Part shown: piece by piece, positions 52,559 through 62,844 of the stretch
Layout of the letters: each line of letters opens with the position of its first letter
Numbering within the stretch: the stretch's first letter is position 1
Origin: Pseudomonas sp. Irchel 3E13
Lineage (GTDB): Bacteria > Pseudomonadota > Gammaproteobacteria > Pseudomonadales > Pseudomonadaceae
DNA length: 64,000 nucleotides
Direction of reading: 5' to 3'
Assembly (NCBI RefSeq): GCF_900187455.1
Contig: NZ_FYDX01000009.1
Location: forward strand, 248,001 to 312,000
Program-made: the position numbers and the translations under genes
The notes under the pieces: model-generated
What the model saw: the letters and a program-made list of their open reading frames with translations, nothing else
What the model was told of the DNA's origin: nothing
Database searches by the model: none

Positions 52559-53494
52559 TCACCGTGCAGAAGTCTTGTCGCCGTCCTGCGAAAGGCTATA
52601 GACGTAGGCGGCCAGCAAGTGGACCTTGTCGTTGCCTTGAATGTCCTGCTGTGCAGGCATCTGGCCCTGACGGCCGTAACGGATGGTCTGCTGCAGTTGG
52701 GCAAAGCTCGAGCCGTAGATGAACGCTTGCGGGTGAGTCAGGTTCGGTGCGCCCATTGCTGGAGTGCCCTTGCCTTCCGGACCGTGGCACGCCACGCAGT
52801 TGGCGGCGAAGATCTTCTGGCCGTTGGCGGCGTCAGCCTTGGTGCCTTCCGGCAGGCTGCGGCCATCGAGGTTGGTCAGCACGAATGCAGCAACGTCTGC
52901 CACACCTTGCTCACCGATCACTTCGGACCAGGCCGGCATCACACCGTGACGACCGAGCATGATCGAAGCCTTGATGGTTTCCGCTTCGCCGCCCCAGCGC
53001 CAGTCCTTGTCGGTCAGATTGGGGAAGCCGTAGGAACCCTTGGCGTCGGAACCGTGGCACACCGAGCAGTTGGAGGCGAACAGGCGGCCCCCCATTTTCA
53101 GTGCTTGCGGATCCTTGGCCACTTCTTCCACCGGCATGGCAGCGAACTTGGCGAAGATCGGGCCGTACTTGGCGTCGGCGCGGTCCATTTCTTTCTGCCA
53201 TTCGTTGGCGCCGGTCCAGCCATTTTCATAGCCGGGCAGGATGCCTTTCCAGTTGCCCAGGCCCGGGTAGAGGACGAGGTAACCGACGGCGAACACCAAA
53301 GTGCCGACGAACAGCCAGAACCACCAGCGTGGCAGCGGATTGTCGTATTCCTCGATGCCATCGAAGCTGTGGCCCATGGTCTGGTCCGTGGTGCCTGGCT
53401 GCTCACCCTTGCGGGTGGACAGCAGCAACCAGGTCAGGCCGATCAGGCTACCGATGGTCAGTACGCTGATGTACGTACTCCAGAAGGTGGTCAT
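52559..53494 (-). CDS. ccoP2: cbb3 oxidase diheme subunit CcoP, operon 2
   Basis: A 311-residue diheme subunit with CSVCH and CVACH and two N-terminal helices. It is very similar to ccoP1 but about 15 residues shorter, mainly between the second helix and the first heme domain. It overlaps ccoQ2 by 4 bases. Confidence 0.95.
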   Translation of the reverse strand: MTTFWSTYISVLTIGSLIGLTWLLLSTRKGEQPGTTDQTMGHSFDGIEEYDNPLPRWWFWLFVGTLVFAVGYLVLYPGLGNWKGILPGYENGWTGANEWQKEMDRADAKYGPIFAKFAAMPVEEVAKDPQALKMGGRLFASNCSVCHGSDAKGSYGFPNLTDKDWRWGGEAETIKASIMLGRHGVMPAWSEVIGEQGVADVAAFVLTNLDGRSLPEGTKADAANGQKIFAANCVACHGPEGKGTPAMGAPNLTHPQAFIYGSSFAQLQQTIRYGRQGQMPAQQDIQGNDKVHLLAAYVYSLSQDGDKTSAR

Positions 53495-53688
53495 TGCCGG
53501 GTACTCCTCAAGGCGTTTTCTTTTTCGGCGCCAGGCAGGCGCTCGTCGGCAAAGGGCAGCAGGCTCGCTTCGGCGAATTCACGGTCACGGCGACGGTTGA
53601 AAACCCAGAGCGACAGGCCGATGAAGGCGATGGCCACCACCAGGGTGCCCAGGCCTCGCAACTGGCCGATATCCAGGGTGAAGTCCAT
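53491..53688 (-). CDS. ccoQ2: cbb3 oxidase subunit CcoQ, operon 2
   Basis: A 65-residue single-helix protein (MDFTLDIGQLRGLGTLVVAI start region, then NRRRDREFAEASLLPFADE). It is more diverged from its paralog than the other subunits are. Confidence 0.92.
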   Translation of the reverse strand: MDFTLDIGQLRGLGTLVVAIAFIGLSLWVFNRRRDREFAEASLLPFADERLPGAEKENALRSTRQ

Positions 53689-53693
53689 GGCGC

Positions 53694-54302
53694 TTACCTC
53701 TTGTTCTTGATCGCGGTGCCGAGCACCTGCAGGTAGGCGACCAGCGCGTCCATTTCGGTTTTGCCCTTGACCGAGGCGACAGCACCGCTGATGTCGTCGT
53801 CGGTGTACGGCACGCCGAGGGTGCGCATTGCTTTGAGCTTGGCTTCGGTGTGGCTGTTATCGACCTGTTGGGCGACGAGCCACGGGTACGAAGGCATCTT
53901 CGACTCAGGCACGACGTTGCGCGGGTTGTACAGGTGCGCACGGTGCCAGTCATCGGAGTAGCGACCGCCAACGCGGGCCAGGTCAGGACCGGTACGCTTG
54001 GAACCCCACAGGAACGGGTGGTCCCAGACGCTCTCGCCAGCCACCGAGTAGTGGCCGTAGCGCTCGGTCTCGGCGCGGAACGGACGGATCATCTGCGAGT
54101 GGCAGCCCACGCAGCCTTCGCGGATGTAGATGTCGCGGCCTTCCAGTTGCAGCGCGGTGTAGGGCTTCATGCCTTCGACCGGCTTGTTGGTGACGTCCTG
54201 GAAGAACAGCGGAACGATCTGGGTCAGGCCGCCGATGCTGACGGCCAGGACCATCAGCAGCACCAGCAGGAAGACGTTCTTTTCAATAGCTTCGTGTTTC
54301 AT
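53694..54302 (-). CDS. ccoO2: cbb3 oxidase monoheme subunit CcoO, operon 2
   Basis: A 202-residue cytochrome c subunit with GCVGCHSQM, nearly identical to ccoO1 in the central part. The leader helix (NVFLLVLLMVLAVSIGGLTQ region) and C-terminus differ. Confidence 0.96.
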   Translation of the reverse strand: MKHEAIEKNVFLLVLLMVLAVSIGGLTQIVPLFFQDVTNKPVEGMKPYTALQLEGRDIYIREGCVGCHSQMIRPFRAETERYGHYSVAGESVWDHPFLWGSKRTGPDLARVGGRYSDDWHRAHLYNPRNVVPESKMPSYPWLVAQQVDNSHTEAKLKAMRTLGVPYTDDDISGAVASVKGKTEMDALVAYLQVLGTAIKNKR

Positions 54303-54312
54303 GTCCTAGTCC

Positions 54313-55737
<1,425 letters not shown>

Positions 55738-55786
55738 GTATGGGTTCCCATCCACGGTTATAGGCAGGCTAAACAGCGAGGCAAGC

Positions 55787-56509
55787 ATGAGTAATGGGCG
55801 AATCTCCGGTATTGACGGGGATCAATGGGCGCAGCGGCTGAAAATGCGGGGGTGGTTATGGAATGCCCCGGAAAATCAGGCAGATGGCGGTGCCAGGGGC
55901 TGTCTGATCCTGGCCCACGGGGCGGGCGCGCCGATGGACAGCGATTTCATGCAGGACATGGCGCAAAGGCTTGCCGGGCAAGGGCTGGGTGTACTGCGCT
56001 TCGAGTTTCCCTACATGGCTCAGCGCCGCTCGGGTGGTGGCAAAAGGCCGCCGAATCCCCAGGCGGTATTGCTCGACTGCTGGCGGGAGGTCTATCGGGA
56101 GGTGCGACCATTGGTCGCTGGGCCGCTGGTCATGGGTGGCAAGTCCATGGGCGGGCGGATGGCCAGCTTGCTGGCGGACGAATTGGGCGCGGATGCGCTG
56201 ATTTGCCTGGGTTATCCGTTCTATGCCGCAGGCAAACCGGAGAAGCCGCGGGTGGCGCACTTGGCGCAACTGCGCACGCCGACGCTGATTATCCAGGGCG
56301 AGCGGGATGCGTTGGGCAATCGGCAAACGGTGGAGGGGTATGAACTGTCGCCGGCGATCGAGGTGTGCTGGCTGGACGCGGCTGACCATGACCTCAAGCC
56401 GTTGAAGGCTTCAGGGTTCAGTCATGCGGATCATCTGCGGACGGCGGCGCAGAGGATAGTGAACTATGTGGGCGAGCTCCCACAGGGGGAGCTGGCTTCG
56501 AGCAAATGA
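55787..56509 (+). CDS. Alpha/beta family hydrolase (KANL3/Tex30-like)
   Basis: A 240-residue hydrolase. It has the oxyanion-hole region LILAHGAGAPMDSDFM, the nucleophile elbow GGKSMGGRMAS (Ser), the acid-bearing IIQGERDALG and the histidine of ADHDLKP. Substrate is unknown. GAGG precedes ATG 55787. Its first codons overlap the regulatory region of the divergent cco2 operon. Confidence 0.85.
   Translation: MSNGRISGIDGDQWAQRLKMRGWLWNAPENQADGGARGCLILAHGAGAPMDSDFMQDMAQRLAGQGLGVLRFEFPYMAQRRSGGGKRPPNPQAVLLDCWREVYREVRPLVAGPLVMGGKSMGGRMASLLADELGADALICLGYPFYAAGKPEKPRVAHLAQLRTPTLIIQGERDALGNRQTVEGYELSPAIEVCWLDAADHDLKPLKASGFSHADHLRTAAQRIVNYVGELPQGELASSK
55812..55825 (-). promoter_or_regulatory. Anr box of cco2
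   Basis: TTGACGGGGATCAA matches TTGAT/C-N4-ATCAA. It is 75 bases upstream of ccoN2 and lies within codons 9-13 of the divergent hydrolase gene. Confidence 0.85.
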
Positions 56510-56519
56510 GCGAGCTGAA

Positions 56520-56804
56520 TCAGTCGCGGTATTCGCACAGGTAAGCGGTGTCGACCGCGACCTTCAGCTGGAACTTGGCGTTGGCCGGTACGTTGAACTG
56601 GCTGCCGCTGGAGAAGGTTTCCCAGTTGTCGCTGTCAGGCAGCTTCACGGTCAGGGCGCCGGACACCACGTGCATGATTTCGCGCTGGGCAGTGCCGAAC
56701 TCGTATTCGCCCGGGGCCATGACGCCGATCGTAGCCGGACCTTCGGCAGTGCCGAACGCGATGGACTTGACCGTGCCATCAAAGTACTCGTTGACCTTAA
56801 ACAT
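56520..56804 (-). CDS. ppnP: Pyrimidine/purine nucleoside phosphorylase PpnP
   Basis: A 94-residue single-domain cupin (formerly DUF1255): MFKVNEYFDGTVKSI, APGEYEFGTAQREIM, and FNVPANAKFQLKV. It phosphorolyses a range of nucleosides. AGGAG precedes ATG 56804. It converges on the hydrolase gene with a 10-base gap. Confidence 0.93.
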   Translation of the reverse strand: MFKVNEYFDGTVKSIAFGTAEGPATIGVMAPGEYEFGTAQREIMHVVSGALTVKLPDSDNWETFSSGSQFNVPANAKFQLKVAVDTAYLCEYRD

Positions 56805-56879
56805 GGGCGACTCCTGCAAGAAAAAGGGACCAAAAAGGCCGGCCAGTATGCCCAAGCCTTCTGGTCCCGTCATCCGCTT

Positions 56880-57431
56880 TCAGGTGCCCTGGACCGGGAG
56901 TGTCAGCGGTAGCAGCCGGGCGGTATTGCGGGCGTCTTCAAGGGCTCGGTGCTGTTGCCCGCTGAACTGCAGGCCGGCCAATTGCAGCGCGCTGTTCAGG
57001 CCCATAGGCCGCTTCAACTGGCGGGCCTTGGCAAAGTGCTGCTTGAGGTTGAGGTGGGGGACGCTGCTGAGCAGGCTTTCGAGGCCGTTGGCCTGCCATT
57101 CCTGCAGCAACTGCTTGCGGTCGTAGTCGCCCCAACTGGTCCAGCCCTCCAGGCGTGGCTGGTAATGGCCCAGCCAGCGCTCGAATTGCGCCCAGACCTC
57201 GTTGAACGGCTGTGCCCCGTCGACGTTGGCCTGGCTGATGTGCGTCAGCTCACGGCAGAACACCGTGAGTTGCGGACGTCGCCGCGGTTTCACGAAACGC
57301 TGGAAATGATCCACCTCCCGGCCTTCGCGATTGACCAGGCTGGCGCCTATTTCGATAACTTCCATATCCGTGATCGGCCAGCCACCGTCGTCGGTGGTGG
57401 CTTCCAGGTCGATCACCAACCAATGGCCCAT
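56880..57431 (-). CDS. DEDD-family 3'-5' exonuclease
   Basis: A 183-residue exonuclease of the ERI-1/KapD-like group. Motif I is VIDLEATTDD, motif II lies near TSWGDYDRKQLL, and motif III is HRALEDARNTARL (His and Asp). AGGGA precedes ATG 57431. It probably trims RNA or DNA ends; the true substrate is unknown. Confidence 0.85.
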   Translation of the reverse strand: MGHWLVIDLEATTDDGGWPITDMEVIEIGASLVNREGREVDHFQRFVKPRRRPQLTVFCRELTHISQANVDGAQPFNEVWAQFERWLGHYQPRLEGWTSWGDYDRKQLLQEWQANGLESLLSSVPHLNLKQHFAKARQLKRPMGLNSALQLAGLQFSGQQHRALEDARNTARLLPLTLPVQGT

Positions 57432-57580
57432 AACAGATTCCCTACCCAAGATGTCGTCCAAGCGTAGCCAAACACGGGCGTCTGCGATATCCCATGGCGT
57501 TTTGCCCTGATGCTCGAAAATGGCGCATGCGGCGGGTTGTACTACCCCGTGAAAACGCCTAGCTTAGACAGATCCACCCT

Positions 57581-58399
57581 GTGAGAGTCGTCATCTTGAT
57601 TCCAGCGCCAATACCGCGGGTATTGTCCTTGCTATTGTGTTTTGCCCTGGCCTGGCAGGCCGACGCGGCTCTCGCCCTCGACACCGTCGAAATCAGAATC
57701 GGCGCGGCACATTTTCCCCCGTATACGGTGCGCCCGGAGCAGGGCGATGACACGGGGCTGTTGCCGCAACTGGCGCAAGCGCTGAACAACGTGCAAAGCC
57801 TGTATCACTTCGTGCTGGTGCCCACCTCGATCCCGCGACGTTTTCGTGATTTCCAGGAAGGGCGGGTCGATATGGCGATCTTCGAGAACCCCGACTGGGG
57901 TTGGCAGGATATCCCGCATGTCGCCGTCGACATGGGGCTGGAGGATGCCGAGGTCTTCGTTGCCCAGCGCACCCGCGATCACGACCAGCAGTATTTCACC
58001 CGTCTGGACGGCAAACGTTTGGCGCTGTTCAACGGCTATCACTATGCCTTTGCCGGCTTCAATTCTGATGGCCGCTACCTGGCCAAGACCTTCAACGCCA
58101 CGCTGACCTATTCCCACGACAGCAACCTGCTGATGGTGCAGCGTGGCCGCGCCGATATCGCGCTGGTGACGCGTTCGTACCTGAGCGACTACATGGTGCG
58201 AAATCCGGAAAGCGTCGGGCAGTTGCTGGCGTCGGAGCGGATCGATCAGGTCTATCACCACTACGCCCTGCTGCGTCCGCAGGCGAAAATCAGTGGCGAG
58301 GAGTTCGCGGCGTTGCTGGATCGACTGCGGGCCAACGGCGAGTTGCTGAGAATCTTCAATCCCTACCAGATCCAGGTGATCGAGCCGCACCGTCACTGA
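57581..58399 (+). CDS. Periplasmic solute-binding protein (family 3-like)
   Basis: A 272-residue protein with a signal peptide (about residues 1-32, ending ALA-LD) and a bilobed family 3 binding domain (IRIGAAHFPPYTVRPEQG; FRDFQEGRVDMAIFENP). It starts with GTG and has a weak binding site. No ABC permease or kinase domain is attached, so it is an orphan binding protein. Ligand is unknown. Confidence 0.75.
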   Translation: MRVVILIPAPIPRVLSLLLCFALAWQADAALALDTVEIRIGAAHFPPYTVRPEQGDDTGLLPQLAQALNNVQSLYHFVLVPTSIPRRFRDFQEGRVDMAIFENPDWGWQDIPHVAVDMGLEDAEVFVAQRTRDHDQQYFTRLDGKRLALFNGYHYAFAGFNSDGRYLAKTFNATLTYSHDSNLLMVQRGRADIALVTRSYLSDYMVRNPESVGQLLASERIDQVYHHYALLRPQAKISGEEFAALLDRLRANGELLRIFNPYQIQVIEPHRH

Positions 58400-58430
58400 G
58401 CGGGCCCTGATCATCCGAACGGCTGTGATT

Positions 58431-58976
58431 TCAGTTCAGCGGGCCAGCCCCGCGAGCGTTGGAAACCTTGCGGCAATGCACCAAGGCATCGCGAATCATG
58501 AAGTTGACCAAAGTGGGCGAAACGCCGAGTTCCTTGGCGATGTCTTTCTGCGGAACGCCGTGCAAACGGTACATCTCGAAGGCGTAGCGGGTGCGTGGGG
58601 GCAGCTCGGTCAGGGCTTCGGCGATATGTTCGAGGGTGGCGAAGTTGATGTGCGCAGCCTCGGGCGATGCGCCGTGGATGACGACATTCATGCCTTCTTC
58701 TTCAGTGCCTGAATATTTCATCTCCATTGCCTGCTTGCGGTAATGGTCGATTGCCAGGTTGCGCACGATCTGGAACAGGTAGCTCAGTTGCGCCTTGAAC
58801 GACGAGGTGATCTGCGGAGCGGAGTTGAGCCGGAAAAAAGCGTCCTGCACGACATCTTCGGCCCGTGAGCGGCAGCCGGTAATGCGCGCTGCGATTTTGA
58901 CCAGGATGCTGCGGTTGTCGACGAAGGCTTGGAGTAACGGTGAATCGCACTTACCTGTGGATAGTTGTTCCGCCAT
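58431..58976 (-). CDS. pvdS: Iron-starvation ECF sigma factor PvdS
   Basis: A 181-residue ECF sigma factor nearly identical in pattern to PvdS of pyoverdine producers: QAFVDNRSILVKIAARITG, CRSRAEDVVQDAFFRL, and the region 4 helix HGVPQQKDIAKELGVSPTLV (as PQKDIAKELGVSPT). It directs transcription of pyoverdine genes, which are not in this window. A Fur box lies 75 bases upstream. AAGGTGA precedes ATG 58976. Confidence 0.95.
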   Translation of the reverse strand: MAEQLSTGKCDSPLLQAFVDNRSILVKIAARITGCRSRAEDVVQDAFFRLNSAPQITSSFKAQLSYLFQIVRNLAIDHYRKQAMEMKYSGTEEEGMNVVIHGASPEAAHINFATLEHIAEALTELPPRTRYAFEMYRLHGVPQKDIAKELGVSPTLVNFMIRDALVHCRKVSNARGAGPLN

Positions 58977-59050
58977 GGAAATCACCTTTTCTCTAAGTGG
59001 ATAGCGAACCTCCCGAGGGACCTGTTCGCTGCGACGTGCGACAAACTAGT

Positions 59051-59069
59051 ATTAATGATAATTATTGTC
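59051..59069 (-). promoter_or_regulatory. Fur box upstream of pvdS
   Basis: ATTAATGATAATTATTGTC matches 15 of 19 positions of the classic Fur consensus GATAATGATAATCATTATC. The rest of 58977-59281 shows no credible gene. Confidence 0.85.
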
Positions 59070-59281
59070 AATTGCGAAAGTTAATAACTCTATATACGTT
59101 TTGGTTCTAAGATCATCAGCCTGTTTCATGACCCGGCAAGTGTCATTCGTGGACGCCTTGTGCTGCCTCGCTTCAGAGCGATTTCGGCGTTTTGGGCGGC
59201 GACGGGCTGGTGTGCGTCCGGCACTTTTATCCCACAGCCAAATGACGGATTTGTGCGCGTGCTCACGTCTCTTCGATGACG

Positions 59282-59305
59282 AAAAAAAGCCGCCTGAGCG
59301 GCGGC
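59282..59305 (-). terminator. Terminator of the dsbD-tlpA-dsbG operon
   Basis: On the minus strand GCCGCC-gctca-GGCGGC is followed by seven T. A second hairpin (GCCGGCGTGC / GCACGCCGG) lies just before it, near 59312-59340. Confidence 0.85.
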
Positions 59306-59352
59306 CAAGGATGCCGGCGTGCGGCTGAATGCACGCCGGGCGGGAGGAGGGC

Positions 59353-60111
59353 TCAGCGCTTGCCGAGGATCTTGCCGAGCAGTTCCGGACGCGGTGCGCC
59401 TTGCTGTTGCTGCAGGCGCTGCTGATCGTCCAGATAGAAAATCGCCGGGGTGGCGGACAGGCCCAGTTCGTTCATCAGGGCCAGGTTGGCATCGAGTTTG
59501 GCCTGCACATCCGCCGGGATTTTTTCCAGCGCCTTGAGCGTGCTGGCCTTGCCGGCGCTTTCGTGGTCATGCAGGGCTTTTTGCGGATCCTTGCTGGCCA
59601 GTAGCGACGCGGACTTGGCCGGGCTGTCTTCGCGAATGATGCCGACCATGATGTGGCGCAACTGCACTTTGCCCGATTCGACCCACGGCCGCGCCTGTTC
59701 CCAGAACATGTTGCAGTAAGGGCAGTTGGGGTCGCTGAACAGGTAGACGATGCGCGGCGCATCCGCTTTGCCGTCGGCGATCCAGGCGGTCTTTTCCATC
59801 TTTGCCCAGACTTCCTTGGCCATGGGCGCGTACACCAGTTGTTCCAGCGGTTTCTCGCTCAGGTCGCGACCTTCCTGGTCGAACAGGCTGCCCACCAGCA
59901 CATGTTTGCCGTCCGGCGTCAGGTACAGCGCCACGCCGCGGTTCTGGAACTGCGCGGCATAGCCTTTGAGGCCGTTGGGGGCGTCGAAGCTGCCGACGAT
60001 CTTCGCGCCCTTGGCTTCGATCTGCCTGACCGCTTCGGGCAGGTCCTCGGCCACAACCAGCGGGCTGGCGAAAATGCCGAGGGCCAGGCCCAGGTAGATC
60101 GGGATCTTCAT
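59353..60111 (-). CDS. dsbG: Thiol:disulfide isomerase/chaperone DsbG
   Basis: A 252-residue periplasmic protein. It has a signal peptide (about residues 1-21, ending VVA-ED), an N-terminal dimerisation domain, and a thioredoxin domain with the CPYC redox site in SDPNCPYCNMFW and the cis-Pro loop SATPAIF. DsbG protects single cysteines and isomerises disulfides and is kept reduced by DsbD. It overlaps the TlpA-like gene by 4 bases. Confidence 0.92.
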   Translation of the reverse strand: MKIPIYLGLALGIFASPLVVAEDLPEAVRQIEAKGAKIVGSFDAPNGLKGYAAQFQNRGVALYLTPDGKHVLVGSLFDQEGRDLSEKPLEQLVYAPMAKEVWAKMEKTAWIADGKADAPRIVYLFSDPNCPYCNMFWEQARPWVESGKVQLRHIMVGIIREDSPAKSASLLASKDPQKALHDHESAGKASTLKALEKIPADVQAKLDANLALMNELGLSATPAIFYLDDQQRLQQQQGAPRPELLGKILGKR

Positions 60112-60950
60112 GGTGTATTCCTTGTTTCTGAAAGGGGCGCGCTCGGCATGTTTTCGAACGATTGCAGCGCGTGACGCAGGCTGGCGCGGGACAGCTCGCC
60201 GAGATGGCTGCCGACCAGGCGCCCGTCGGCGTCGTAGAACAGCGTGGTGGGCAGGGCCATGGAGCCGACCTGCGCGGCCAGTTGTCCGCCGGCGTCGAAT
60301 AGCACGTGGGACAGGTTCAGGCCGGTGGTGGCGAGAAAATTGGTGACGATCTGCGGCGTCTCGCCCTGGTTGACGAACAGGAAGGTGACGTCCGGGTATT
60401 CGTGTTGTGCCTGCTGCAACACCGGCATTTCGCGGCGGCAGGGCGGGCACCAGGTCGCCCACAGGTTGATCACCAGCGGGCGGCCGCGATGGCTGTCGAG
60501 GGCGACGGACTGCCCGCGGGCATCGAGCAGGCTCAGTTGCGGCAACTGGGTGCCTTGTTCGTAAAGATGGCTGCCCCAACTGGCCAGCAGCCAGAACAGC
60601 GCGCCGCTGAACAATCCCCAGCCCAGCGGGCGGCGCCGCGCCGGTTTGCGCCAGCCGGTCCAGACGGCGCCGATCAGCACTGCCAGCAGGCCGGTCCAGG
60701 GCGAGAAACCACCGTCACGGATATCGATGATTTGCAGCGGATCATCCCGGTACATCGACCAGTAGGCGATGACGAAACCGACCCGGGCGCCCAGCAGGCC
60801 GAGGAGAAACAGGCCGAACAGCGAGGACTCCGGATTGTCGCCGCCACGCTTGGCCACTCGCCAGCCGACCAGGGTCGCCAGGCCCAGTGCCGCAAGCAGC
60901 AACAGGTGATCGAGGGCCATGGCCACCGGGCCGATATTCACCGTCAGCAT
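60108..60950 (-). CDS. TlpA-like thioredoxin fused to an Lgt-like membrane domain
   Basis: A 280-residue protein. Residues 1-125 hold four membrane helices, with LGARVGFVIAYWSMYRDDP resembling prolipoprotein diacylglyceryl transferase, though the part is too short to be a full Lgt. Residues 130-275 are a periplasmic thioredoxin with WATWCPPCRREMP and a cis-Pro (SMALPTTLF). It sits between dsbD and dsbG, overlapping dsbG by 4 bases and abutting dsbD at 60950, so it likely shuttles reducing power in the periplasm. Confidence 0.82.
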   Translation of the reverse strand: MLTVNIGPVAMALDHLLLLAALGLATLVGWRVAKRGGDNPESSLFGLFLLGLLGARVGFVIAYWSMYRDDPLQIIDIRDGGFSPWTGLLAVLIGAVWTGWRKPARRRPLGWGLFSGALFWLLASWGSHLYEQGTQLPQLSLLDARGQSVALDSHRGRPLVINLWATWCPPCRREMPVLQQAQHEYPDVTFLFVNQGETPQIVTNFLATTGLNLSHVLFDAGGQLAAQVGSMALPTTLFYDADGRLVGSHLGELSRASLRHALQSFENMPSAPLSETRNTP

Positions 60951-62677
60951 CAGCCTTGGCTCCTGGTTGCATTCCAGTGTTGCAGGAAAGTCGCGGCGTC
61001 CACTTCACCCACCAGCCGGCGGCTGCGCCGTTCTTCGCCATCGGGACCGATCCACAGCATGCTCGGCGGACCGGGCACCTGATAGCGCGACAGCAACGCG
61101 CGAGAGGCCGGCGCGTCCGCGGTAACGTCCAGGCGCACAAGGCGCACGCCACTCAGCGCCGCGAGCACATCGGCGCGAGCGAACACCTGCTTTTCCATGA
61201 CCTTGCAGGACACGCACCAGTCGGCATAGTAGTCGAGAAACACCCACTGGCCCTGGCTGCGTGCCGCGTCCAGCTCGGCCTGCAAGGCCTGCGGGGTACT
61301 GACGGTGGTGAAGGCGTCGACCGGCGCGGTCACCGCGCTGGCAGTGGCGCGAGATGCGCTGTAAGGCTGCAACGGTTGCCACGGATCGCTGCCACCCCCG
61401 GCAGCGCCGATGATCGACAGCAGGCCCCACAGCCCGGCGATCAGCACCGGTGGTTGCGCCGCACGCCAGTGGCGCAGGACCGGCCAGGCGCTCCAGGCCA
61501 GGGCCAGCAGCCAGGCGCCCGCCAGTCCGAGCCACAGCGCAGGCTCCAGCACCACGCGCAGCGTGTACAGGCCCATGGCGAGGAAGACGAAGCCGAAAAG
61601 ACCCTTGACCAGATTCATCCACGCGCCCGGACGTGGCAGGTAGCGATTGCCCACGGTGACCAGCAGCAACAGCGGCAGGCCCATGCCCAGCCCCAGGCTG
61701 AACAGCACCAGCGCACCGTGCAGAGCATTGCCGCTCTGCGCGATATACAGCAGGGCGCCGGCCAGCGGCGCGGTCATGCACGGTCCCATCAACAAACCGG
61801 ACAACGCGCCCAGCGCCGCGGCGCCAAACAGGTTTCCGCCGCGGGTGTGGCGCCCGGCGCGCTCCAGGCGATCGCGCAGAAACATCGGCAATTGCAGTTC
61901 AAAGGCGCCGAACATCGGCAGGGCCAACAGCACGAACAACCCGGCCAGGCTGCCCAGCAACCAGGGTTGTTGCAGCCAGGCCTGCAGGTTCGCGCCGAGC
62001 AGGGCGGCGACCACGCCGAGCGCGGCGTACACCAGCGCCATGCTCAACACATAAGTACCCGCCAGCGCCCAGCCGCGGCGGCTGCTGGCGTTGTTGCCCA
62101 TCACCAGCCCGGCGAGGATCGGCAGCATCGGCAATGAGCAGGGCGTAAAGGCGAGCAACAGGCCAAGGCCGAAGAACACCAGCAGCCCCCAGCCCAGGTT
62201 CCGCTGTTGCAGGGTGCCGGCGAGGGCCTGATCGCTGGCCTGGGTCTGGGAAGTGTCGGCGCTGGCACCGCCGAGGTTCACAAGCGACGTCTGTGGCGGA
62301 TAGCACAGCCCGGCATCGGCGCAGCCCTGCCAGCCCATGCGCAAGGTGCCTTGGGCCGAGGCCGGCAGCAGCAGTTCAAGTTCGCCGCGGTAGACCGGTG
62401 TTTCGCCGAAGAACTCGTCGTGGTGCGGTAGTGCCTGGGGCAGCGGCGGAATCTGCTCCGGTGCGAGGCCGTCGAACTTCAGGCGCTTCTGGTACAGGTA
62501 ATAGCCGTCGGTGATGGCCCAGTGCAGGCGGGTCTGACCGGACGGCAGGCGTTCGCTGGTAAAGACGAAGGCCTTTTCCACCGGGAGGAAGTCGCTCTGG
62601 GCGAAAGGATTGGCAAAGCTCTGCGCCTGGCTCAGGGAAGTGAACAGGCAGAGGATCGCCAGGAGCAATGCACGCAT
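60950..62677 (-). CDS. dsbD: Thiol:disulfide interchange reductase DsbD
   Basis: A 575-residue protein. A signal peptide (about 1-19) precedes an N-terminal alpha domain with the pair of cysteines in GCADAGLCYPP, then eight membrane helices with FTPCSLPMLPIL and GPCMTAPLAGAL, and a C-terminal thioredoxin with ADWCVSCKVME. All three redox pairs are present. It transfers electrons from the cytoplasm to DsbG and the TlpA-like protein encoded downstream. The start at 62677 has AAGG upstream and gives a clean signal peptide. Confidence 0.95.
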   Translation of the reverse strand: MRALLLAILCLFTSLSQAQSFANPFAQSDFLPVEKAFVFTSERLPSGQTRLHWAITDGYYLYQKRLKFDGLAPEQIPPLPQALPHHDEFFGETPVYRGELELLLPASAQGTLRMGWQGCADAGLCYPPQTSLVNLGGASADTSQTQASDQALAGTLQQRNLGWGLLVFFGLGLLLAFTPCSLPMLPILAGLVMGNNASSRRGWALAGTYVLSMALVYAALGVVAALLGANLQAWLQQPWLLGSLAGLFVLLALPMFGAFELQLPMFLRDRLERAGRHTRGGNLFGAAALGALSGLLMGPCMTAPLAGALLYIAQSGNALHGALVLFSLGLGMGLPLLLLVTVGNRYLPRPGAWMNLVKGLFGFVFLAMGLYTLRVVLEPALWLGLAGAWLLALAWSAWPVLRHWRAAQPPVLIAGLWGLLSIIGAAGGGSDPWQPLQPYSASRATASAVTAPVDAFTTVSTPQALQAELDAARSQGQWVFLDYYADWCVSCKVMEKQVFARADVLAALSGVRLVRLDVTADAPASRALLSRYQVPGPPSMLWIGPDGEERRSRRLVGEVDAATFLQHWNATRSQG

Positions 62678-62844
62678 GTCGAAGCCTTGGAAGGTCATGA
62701 GCGAGCAAGGCTGCCGACCCTGGATTAACCCAGGGTTAAGCCGCTGGCCGGCAGGCGACGGGGCGTGCGACGCAGGGCATAATCCCCGGTTAATCCTGCT
62801 CTGGCCCACTGCCGGCCTTCCCCCGTCGATGACCGAATCCGCCC

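Noticed and set aside
59065..59328. 87-codon plus-strand frame upstream of the dsbG terminator
   Set aside because: No ribosome binding site, no homology recognised, and it runs into the terminator hairpin.
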